Below are positions 57,471-64,000 of a stretch of 64,000 nucleotides of DNA, piece after piece. Source of the stretch: Venturia oleaginea. Lineage: Eukaryota; Ascomycota; Dothideomycetes; Venturiales; Venturiaceae. A model generated the notes under the pieces. It ran no database searches. It saw nothing but the letters and a program-made list of their open reading frames with translations, and was not told the DNA's origin. The stretch is taken from assembly GCA_013176395.1 (NCBI GenBank), contig JABMLP010000009.1, positions 1,240,001 through 1,304,000 of the forward strand, in the 5' to 3' direction. The translations under genes were made by a program, and so were the position numbers. Position 1 is the stretch's first letter. Every line of letters starts with the position of its first letter.

Positions 57471-59915
57471 TCATCCCCAGATTTCCAGTTTCCGATTCAT
57501 CATTGCCTCCATCGTAGACATGGCCATTTGAGTTCTAGCAGCAAACTCATACTTCTCGACCATTTTGTCAGATCCCCAATATCGCTCCATCAACAACCGC
57601 AAGTATTTGAGCAATGTAGCCAGGATATCCTCTCCATGTAGTCGTATCAAGGCTTCGTTGTACAGGTCATTAATCTTTGGTGCTCGTCTGCCCTCATGTT
57701 GCTCCAGGTTGAGATAAATGTACTCAAGGACGCCATATGCCATGTCGTAATAATGTTTTATTGGCTCGTTGATACCCTGCTTTGCCTCCGTTTTCTTGGC
57801 TTCATGAGCGGTATACTGCACAACCATCTTGATTGTGGTCAGTGTTGGATAAAGCTGGGCCGAGTTTTTCATGATGTCCATAGCGATCGAGGCACCAAGA
57901 ATATCGCCGGTGTAAAGCATAGTGCCGATAACTCTGTCGTAAAGATGGCGAGGGATTCGATCAGGTTCGCCTTTTGGTCCAGTTCTGAATGGAGAGTCTT
58001 GCATATGATCTAGCATCTCAGAAAACAGAGCGCGTGGATTTGGGTACTTGATGCCTTCGAAGGATTTCCTGATCTTCATATGCCATTGTTGGCCCGGTTC
58101 GCCCACGATTTCATGTTTCTTGCGCAGACAACGAACGAAGTTGACTAGGCCCCTCCACAGATCATAGTAAGTGTGAAGGTTGATAGCAGAGGGCTGGGCG
58201 TCGCGAATTCTCACAAATACTTGCCAGGCCTTAATCGGCTCGCCCATGGTGATGTGCAGTTGAATGACAGCCCTAAGCGCTTTCTTGTCCATGGTGATAT
58301 CGGAATTGGCCAAAAGATTTAGGACATAAAATGCATACTCGTGCTTGCCCTGCCGGACATATCCACCTGCCAGTTCCGTGAAAGTCGTTGCGATTGCGGA
58401 TGGTATTCTTCGCCGCAGAAATGCTGGCACATTGTCCAGGTTGGCCCCGAGGGTTTTGCCGTCCATTTTCGCCCTCTCCTCTGTTTCCATGCGCTTGTGA
58501 ATCATGCCCCAGGCGACTGACTCTGCCCGTTCCGTCAAGTCTTGCCCACTGTTTGAGAACCAGGCTTTTAGCAAAATGTTTAGATGCCGTGCGTCGGGCG
58601 TGTCTCCACGCTCAAACATCAGCTCCGCTATCTGCGCACAAACGTCGTCTTCACCTGGCGAACAAAATCGCTGAGCATGGTAAATCCATCCGTTGAACAG
58701 CTCTTCCATGCGAAAATCTGAGGGCAGAAATCCTAGGCATGCTAGAGAGACAGCATTCAGCGACTTGCGATCCGTACAAGCTGCTTGCAGCTTGTAAGAC
58801 ATAACACGAAGGGCATGCACACGCAGGCCAGCATCGCTAAGGTATTTGTCCTTTGCCACGTCTTTCAGTATTTCCAGCGCAGTTTGTATGTGCCCACCTT
58901 TCACAAATGCCGCAAACAGCGAGTGATAGTCGTCGGTACTGTAATTGAAATTACTTTTCCTGTTGTGGACCAGATCGGTGTACATAGCTACCGCTCTTCG
59001 ATATGCATCGCCATCCTTGATTTCCGCATTGCGCCAAATGGCGAAAAAGCGAAGACGAGGATCAATGAGCTTGTAACGCCTCATTGCTTCTTCGGCGTAA
59101 GAGCTAGCAGTGTCAATATCTCCAGCCATGGCGTAGAGACGAGCTCCAAGCTCTAACCACGATTTGCGTCCCCTCGTACCGAATTCGAGATAGTGCTTCA
59201 TCTGCACCCACTGTTCCACTGCCTCCTCCTGCTTTCCAGTTTCCGCGAGTTGTTCCAGGTCCAGTATGCGGCGCTGAGTTGTCTGGAGCCCCACATCAGG
59301 AGCACCATAAGCTTTCATGTCTTCATGGATCATCTCCAGAACCGGGAGGCGATCGGCGTCCAGGGGACGAAAAGGTATATGAGTTTTCCATAGAAGAGCC
59401 CAAGCAGCGGTCGTTATGTGCTTGAGGGTGTGTGGAGCGTCGCGCTTGAGTGCCTCGTAGCATGATAAAAGAGTCTGGCGATGATAGTCGTGGTAAGGAC
59501 TTGTGTAAACCCATTGCAATGAAACATTGAATCGACGGATAACATCCTTGTGCAGTCGGTCCTGGTTGTCGACAATGAATAGGCCTGGTGCTATTTTGAT
59601 ATCTGGTTCGGCCTCGAGATGTGGTTGATGGACGGGGAGTGGTCTGGCCTTTCGTTTCTTGTTTTTGGGTTGAGGGGGGCCTCTTTGGGCATCGCGATCG
59701 TAGTCCCATCTCAGTTGCGGCAACTTGGAGGTACTACTAGCAGGATCCAAGTCTGGGAGGAATCCGAGCACATGGTCGAGTGCTTGGAGCGAGGAGGGCC
59801 TCGTAGTGGTGAGGCTTCTGGGGAGGCTTCTGGGGAGGCATGCTGCGGCCAGCGAAGGAAGCCGCGTCCGAAGCATAAGAGAGGAATTGGGGATCGGATC
59901 GTTATTCGTCTTCAA
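57471..59915 (-). CDS. Pentatricopeptide-repeat-type mitochondrial protein, 814 residues
   Basis: Probably an organelle RNA-binding factor. Single exon. The N-terminus holds MLRTRLPSLAAACLPRSLPR, rich in Arg, Leu and Ser without acids, a typical mitochondrial presequence. It starts at Met14, so 59876 is an alternative start giving 801 residues. Helical-repeat text follows throughout: ARLYAMAGDIDTASSYAEEA, DDYHSLFAAFVKGGHIQTAL, RHLNILLKAWFSNSG, ELAGGYVRQGKHEYAFYVLN and YDRVIGTMLYTGDILGASIA. These fit the degenerate PPR motifs of fungal mitochondrial proteins. I cannot identify the orthologue. Divergent from the gene at 60432. Confidence 0.75.
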   Translation of the reverse strand: MKTNNDPIPNSSLMLRTRLPSLAAACLPRSLPRSLTTTRPSSLQALDHVLGFLPDLDPASSTSKLPQLRWDYDRDAQRGPPQPKNKKRKARPLPVHQPHLEAEPDIKIAPGLFIVDNQDRLHKDVIRRFNVSLQWVYTSPYHDYHRQTLLSCYEALKRDAPHTLKHITTAAWALLWKTHIPFRPLDADRLPVLEMIHEDMKAYGAPDVGLQTTQRRILDLEQLAETGKQEEAVEQWVQMKHYLEFGTRGRKSWLELGARLYAMAGDIDTASSYAEEAMRRYKLIDPRLRFFAIWRNAEIKDGDAYRRAVAMYTDLVHNRKSNFNYSTDDYHSLFAAFVKGGHIQTALEILKDVAKDKYLSDAGLRVHALRVMSYKLQAACTDRKSLNAVSLACLGFLPSDFRMEELFNGWIYHAQRFCSPGEDDVCAQIAELMFERGDTPDARHLNILLKAWFSNSGQDLTERAESVAWGMIHKRMETEERAKMDGKTLGANLDNVPAFLRRRIPSAIATTFTELAGGYVRQGKHEYAFYVLNLLANSDITMDKKALRAVIQLHITMGEPIKAWQVFVRIRDAQPSAINLHTYYDLWRGLVNFVRCLRKKHEIVGEPGQQWHMKIRKSFEGIKYPNPRALFSEMLDHMQDSPFRTGPKGEPDRIPRHLYDRVIGTMLYTGDILGASIAMDIMKNSAQLYPTLTTIKMVVQYTAHEAKKTEAKQGINEPIKHYYDMAYGVLEYIYLNLEQHEGRRAPKINDLYNEALIRLHGEDILATLLKYLRLLMERYWGSDKMVEKYEFAARTQMAMSTMEAMMNRKLEIWG

Positions 59916-60431
59916 TCATTACTGCGCTGAATGGAAACGACTGTCGGGCTTGGTGTTGGTTAAGTAGTTTCATTGGCAGAAGAAGTGCACATTTCAGGAC
60001 GGCAGCATAGCGAACTTTTATTTTTGGTGACGCGACCTTGTATTCTGCGCTGCATTAGAGAGGCTTTACAGCCTGCCTCGCTCTACCAAGAGAGACCCGG
60101 GACCCAGAGACCTTTCATGTGGGCAAGCCCCCAAACCCCCGTTGCTCGCTGCGCTCGAGAGATGCAAGGCTTGTCCAATTCAATTCCACTCGAGCGCAGC
60201 GAGCAACGGGGGTTCGGGGGTTTGGGGGCTTGCCCCCATAAGAACACGCAGTTCCATCCTCTTGTACTGTGGTAGACAGTTTTGGTAGAGGGCGTGATAT
60301 ATGTCGGCGTAATCGAAAACATCCTGACCATCAACACTCGCCGTCCGAATTGCTACGCGCCCATCACCTATTGCCATGCACCGTCCAAACTGCAGCATGG
60401 CTTGATCTCGCAACCATGGGGAACAACTGGC
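59916..60431. promoter_or_regulatory. Shared intergenic region of two head-to-head PPR-type genes
   Basis: 516 bp separate the two start codons. It must contain both promoters unless one lies inside a leader. A GC-rich foldback fills its centre. I see no clear TATA box. Confidence 0.45.
60121..60236. repeat. GC-rich foldback element, ~116 bp
   Basis: The left arm GGGCAAGCCCCCAAACCCCC (60121) then GTTGCTCGCTGCGCTCGAG is matched in reverse complement by CTCGAGCGCAGCGAGCAAC then GGGGGTTTGGGGGCTTGCCC at the right. The right arm has about eight extra bases (GGGGGTTC). The spacer is about 27 bp. The outer part is G/C runs; the inner part is a perfect 19-bp palindrome arm. No target duplication is seen. 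It is unlike the ATCGAT foldback family and the TA-flanked MITE. Confidence 0.85.
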
Positions 60432-63400
60432 ATGCTCCAACCTCCGACAAGACCGCCATCAACTGGTGCCCTCCGCCTGCTGAGATGGCTCGCCCTGTAC
60501 GGCTCTTTTGGCACCGCCGCTGGCGCAACTGCCTTCGTCCTCGAGGAACAGTGCCGCCAAATTTGCAGCCTGTCCCGCATCAGAGATAATGGCAAGAAAC
60601 TGAGGGAATTCATGCATCGACGGAACCACACACCCACCCATACACCTTCGCTCTCCAATCTCCATGATTATGTGCACCATCTGGAAACAAAGGGTCTAGT
60701 CAAGAGAGAGCTGGCCACGCAAAGCGGCAGGCCTAACACATCAGGAGGAGGACAAGACGAATATCATTACGAATTCAGACCCCGTGGTCTACCGGTTTCA
60801 AAGTCACGGCCCAAGGGTGACAGTACTGGGGAGAGACGCTTCTACCGGACCGTCCCAACCTCGACTCCATTTTCTCTGCAAAGACCGCGGAACCCGCGAA
60901 ATATGTGGCAACTTGATTCCATACCTAAACCACCATCTTCGCGCTTGGAAAAGAAAATCAAGACTTTGAAGACCTTCGAGGTTTTGATCGCGGCTCGAAG
61001 CAATGATTTGAACAAGGGTGATTTGCAAAGGTTTTTAATGGCGGCTGCTCGTTCTGGAGACCTCGATACCATCGGTACACTTCTAGACACGTGCAAAGCC
61101 CAATCGCCGTGGTCAGACGACCTCTATCACTCATTCCTGTCCGCTCTGGCCCTTGTTGCAAAATCGGTCAAACCAAGTCCGAGCAATACAGAGTCCATGT
61201 TCTTGCTCGGTCGACGTGCTCTTGCGCGAAAAAGACTCAATCTGTTGGACAAAATCCACATCTTCCAGGAATCTGGTGCCTATCCCCTCGTATTGGCAGC
61301 CTATCACCATATGCCAGTTAGGAAGTGGAGCCCGAGCTTCACGATAATCATTCTGGAGAGTCTTCTCCGAGTTGCCCACCTAGAAGCTGAAAACAGTGCT
61401 CGTGAAGGCACCGAGCTTTCGCGACTCGTCACAAAAACGCTCCATGAAATGTCCAAGACTACGCATTTCTTCGAGAAGTTCCCCGGGGTGTATCTTCGGA
61501 TCTCTAACTCACCAGCATGTCGACGTGGCTTTGATCTGACCGTGCTTCGTTCCATTGGGCTGATGTGCGGTCAAAACTCTACTGATATGCTGAGGATGCT
61601 GGAAACAGTCTTGACGCGTGTCATGTGCGTCGGTATTCCTGCCGCCGAATTCTTCGATATAGCTGCCCAAATCGTCGACGGAGATGAACCATGCTCTGAA
61701 CAGTGCTACTCTCTGCTATTGTACCATTTCCGAGCGTTGTCTCGCGGCCGTGAGAGTATACTTGAAGAAAGACTTCTCGAACTGGGCTTGCAAAAGCACT
61801 TCTTGAAGACGATCGAGTCTTTTGGAAAGGATCATATGGTGCATCAGTCGCTTGCTGTTGCTCAGGCGCGGCTGCTCCTGGATGGCGAAGGAAGAACAGG
61901 TTTCACTGCTGATGAAGTCAATACCATGGTTCGCACCCTCAGTGGCCGCACAAACCAAGTCGCACAGCTTTTCCGCCGCTATTTTCACCTGGAACTGACA
62001 GCACACACGTTGCAAAGGTGCTGGACCGCGATCATCCAGACCAGTACGGACGACGAAGTCATAGAATTCCTCGATGCAATACAGGAACAATCAAGCACCT
62101 TTCCCCCCGTTCATTTGGAACGACTCCGTGCTACATTGCTCCAGCAAACATGGTGGTGCATGTACAATTTCGACCGGGTGCAGACGCTTTTTGAGCACAT
62201 CGACAAGTTCCGCAGCAGGGAGTCGAAGAAAGGTGAAGCGGGAATTCTGTCAAACACCATGATCACGATTTGCGCAAAAGCTGGCCGGTGGGAAGAAGCA
62301 AAGCACTACGTCTGGGACGCACGTCATCTTGACACCAATGCCAGGATCACTTTGAACAATGCTGGCTTCCACTACGAGACCATCCTACTTGCGAGGAAAG
62401 GGCAATGGAGCAAAGTGAAAAGAAATCTGCGCTTTACACGCGAAAAAATGCGAGAGCCCAAAAGGGAGGATCTATTTCAAGAAATTCTGAGCATTTTCTC
62501 TCAACAACATCAGCCTGAAATGGTACTTGACTTTTGTAGATGGGCAGTGACAGGAGCCGGAGTCTATCCTTCTCAGCACATATTTGACATTATCATATCC
62601 AGTTGTCTCGCAGATGGAGACCAGAGGCTCATGAGCAAGACGCTAGCTTTCATGAATGAGCTCAATTTCCAGTGGCAGATTCGAGCCGAGACAGTCGTCA
62701 TGACTTTCCGAAAGTACGCCAATAAATACAAACCAGGGAGTGTCCGGTTCATGCAGTTTTTGCAGGGACTGCAGGCTTTCCCGCATCTTTTGTCAAAGGA
62801 CGTTTGCCTTATTCTCATGGAATGTTGCTCTGTAGCAGCACGACGTCTTCGTTTTGTTGGTCGTGAACGCCTGCACTTGATGCAACAGCGCAGTCAAATT
62901 AAGCTTGTTGAGCAAGTAACTCAATTGGAGACTTTGGCGTCAACTGCGCCCTGGATCTCTGACACCAAATCCCACGGAATAAGGAATCCTTTGTTGGAGC
63001 GCGCTCGAGCCTACTACGTCAAAATGCAGGCTGCATCGTCCCTCCAACAGTGGCAAGAAGTGGTTTCGCTCTTTGAGGAGTCCCTTCAACAAGCTGTTCC
63101 TCGGTTGGAGCTCTCACTCTGTCTTGCGGTCACCGCTTGTTTAAAGTTAAATGATCCAACATCCGGCGCCACCCTCATAGAGAATTCTCGAGCTCTTGGA
63201 TTTGATACAAAAAAGGCTGAGATGGTGCTCACCTCACAAGACGGCAGCAGCTTGGAAATTAGCGATCCTGGAGAGCTGCGAAAGCAGGTTTGGCAGCACT
63301 ACGAATACTTACAGAGCCGCTTCCTACCTCTCGACCATGGGAAGCTTGTCCAAGCTGCTCATAGAATGGTATTGAAGTCACAGGCCGCCGCCAGTGTCGC

Positions 63401-64000
63401 CTTACTTTCGGAGGTATATCAGTCCTTCATCGCCAAATGGCAGCCATTTGATATTGTCGCTATGACCTGCTTCCTTACAGCCTACAGCCGCGTTTTCGAC
63501 TTGAATGGTATAAAATGGACCGTCAGAACCATCCTCTTCAAAAATTTGTCCCTTGACATCCATTTTTTCAGATCTCTCACTCAAGCTCGAATTCGAATCT
63601 GCGCCTCCTTGACCCGCGACGGCCAAAGAAGGCGGTCAAAAGAAATTTATCAAATATTTCAAATCTGGGACATGGTTTGTTGGCGCAGATACGAGAAGCA
63701 ACAGCAAAACGTGATCATTACGGGACGAGTTATGGCGAATATGTTGGTGCGCTTGCACATGAAGGACAGTCCCATGGACCCCTTCTTGACCAACCAAATC
63801 CGCATACGAAAGCTGTATCACCGGGAATCAGCGCGCGACAAGGTCAAAGCTAGACACCGGAGAACGAGACTAGTCCGTAGAGAAGTGGAAGGCCGAGGAA
63901 TAAAACGGATCGGTAAGGAGGGGAAATGGGTGGACAAGCATCCACCGCTGGTTGCATACGTAGGGAGGGTCAATCATCCGCCAATTGAAGAGGTTGCTGA
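60432..64000 (+). CDS. Large PPR-type mitochondrial protein, 3' end outside the window
   Basis: An open frame of about 1189 codons with no stop before the window ends; no intron needed. After MLQPPTRPPSTGALRLLRW comes a hydrophobic stretch WLALYGSFGTAAGATAFVLE followed by a basic helix (RIRDNGKKLREFMHRR), as in inner-membrane-associated fungal PPR proteins. Repeat-like helices include DLQRFLMAAARSGDLDTIGT, ILSNTMITICAKAGRWEEAK and HIFDIIISSCLADGDQRLMS. The visible end is strongly basic (KVKARHRRTRLVRREVEGRG). A role in mitochondrial RNA handling or translation is inferred. The start is the first ATG in a frame open further upstream, so it could lie a little earlier. Confidence 0.75.
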   Translation, partial: MLQPPTRPPSTGALRLLRWLALYGSFGTAAGATAFVLEEQCRQICSLSRIRDNGKKLREFMHRRNHTPTHTPSLSNLHDYVHHLETKGLVKRELATQSGRPNTSGGGQDEYHYEFRPRGLPVSKSRPKGDSTGERRFYRTVPTSTPFSLQRPRNPRNMWQLDSIPKPPSSRLEKKIKTLKTFEVLIAARSNDLNKGDLQRFLMAAARSGDLDTIGTLLDTCKAQSPWSDDLYHSFLSALALVAKSVKPSPSNTESMFLLGRRALARKRLNLLDKIHIFQESGAYPLVLAAYHHMPVRKWSPSFTIIILESLLRVAHLEAENSAREGTELSRLVTKTLHEMSKTTHFFEKFPGVYLRISNSPACRRGFDLTVLRSIGLMCGQNSTDMLRMLETVLTRVMCVGIPAAEFFDIAAQIVDGDEPCSEQCYSLLLYHFRALSRGRESILEERLLELGLQKHFLKTIESFGKDHMVHQSLAVAQARLLLDGEGRTGFTADEVNTMVRTLSGRTNQVAQLFRRYFHLELTAHTLQRCWTAIIQTSTDDEVIEFLDAIQEQSSTFPPVHLERLRATLLQQTWWCMYNFDRVQTLFEHIDKFRSRESKKGEAGILSNTMITICAKAGRWEEAKHYVWDARHLDTNARITLNNAGFHYETILLARKGQWSKVKRNLRFTREKMREPKREDLFQEILSIFSQQHQPEMVLDFCRWAVTGAGVYPSQHIFDIIISSCLADGDQRLMSKTLAFMNELNFQWQIRAETVVMTFRKYANKYKPGSVRFMQFLQGLQAFPHLLSKDVCLILMECCSVAARRLRFVGRERLHLMQQRSQIKLVEQVTQLETLASTAPWISDTKSHGIRNPLLERARAYYVKMQAASSLQQWQEVVSLFEESLQQAVPRLELSLCLAVTACLKLNDPTSGATLIENSRALGFDTKKAEMVLTSQDGSSLEISDPGELRKQVWQHYEYLQSRFLPLDHGKLVQAAHRMVLKSQAAASVALLSEVYQSFIAKWQPFDIVAMTCFLTAYSRVFDLNGIKWTVRTILFKNLSLDIHFFRSLTQARIRICASLTRDGQRRRSKEIYQIFQIWDMVCWRRYEKQQQNVIITGRVMANMLVRLHMKDSPMDPFLTNQIRIRKLYHRESARDKVKARHRRTRLVRREVEGRGIKRIGKEGKWVDKHPPLVAYVGRVNHPPIEEVA

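Noticed and set aside
1..64000. tRNA, rRNA and CRISPR arrays
   Set aside because: I scanned for B-box-like GGTTCGA-type sequences and for regularly spaced repeats; found no cloverleaf I could support and no array. A tRNAscan-type search would be needed to exclude tRNAs fully.

Overview
The window is nuclear DNA of a filamentous ascomycete (Pezizomycotina). Genes are split by short introns (mostly 45-58 nt) with GT..AG ends and CTAAC/CTGAC-like branch points. The gene complement fits this group: a DUR3 urea permease, a PP4R3/Psy2 phosphatase subunit, a secreted aspartic protease, a Pcl-type cyclin, the GPI mannosyltransferase Gpi18, a Cid1/Trf-like poly(A) polymerase, mitochondrial PPR proteins, and several small proteins opening with a 2EXR-like LPxELRE motif. 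I cannot assign a class or species from sequence alone.

Layout. 1-4 kb: 5' part of a DUR3 permease (minus) and a large disordered hypothetical protein (minus). 4-6.7 kb: no confident gene. 6.8-9.7 kb: PP4R3 in seven exons. 11.1-12.8 kb: aspartic protease. 13.6-13.8 kb: solo copia LTR with a clean 5-bp target duplication. 14-15.4 kb: small CxxC protein whose two introns each carry a short foldback repeat. 16-21 kb: three paralogous two-exon LPxELRE genes, two of them frameshifted, the first ending inside a TA-flanked MITE. 22.7-23.7 kb: dead GPR1/FUN34/YaaH acetate-permease gene. 23.8-24.8 kb: an intact LPxELRE-type gene of another subfamily. 25.6-27.1 kb: BAR-SH3 protein with an apparent frameshift. 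27-35 kb: gene-poor apart from a secreted, tandemly repeated GNYPPS protein. 35.8-36.8 kb: Pcl cyclin. 37.5-39.3 kb: Gpi18. 41-44 kb: dead Ty1/copia element keeping its 3' LTR. 45-48 kb: two more dead LPxELRE paralogues. 49-52.7 kb: poly(A) polymerase. 54.8-56.6 kb: isochorismatase-like gene with tiny exons and very large introns. 57.5-64 kb: two PPR-type mitochondrial genes arranged head to head, with a GC-rich foldback between them.

The most unusual signal is a family of short imperfect palindromes (about 77 bp). At least five good copies and some decayed ones lie in introns and intergenic DNA. Each arm, read outward from the loop, starts with CAG followed by a variant of AAATTTATCGATATCGATCT. 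The arms differ largely at third codon positions, and each reads outward as a KFIDIDLE-like peptide. I do not recognise this family. The window otherwise shows an accessory compartment of decaying multicopy genes and small transposons between well-kept housekeeping genes.
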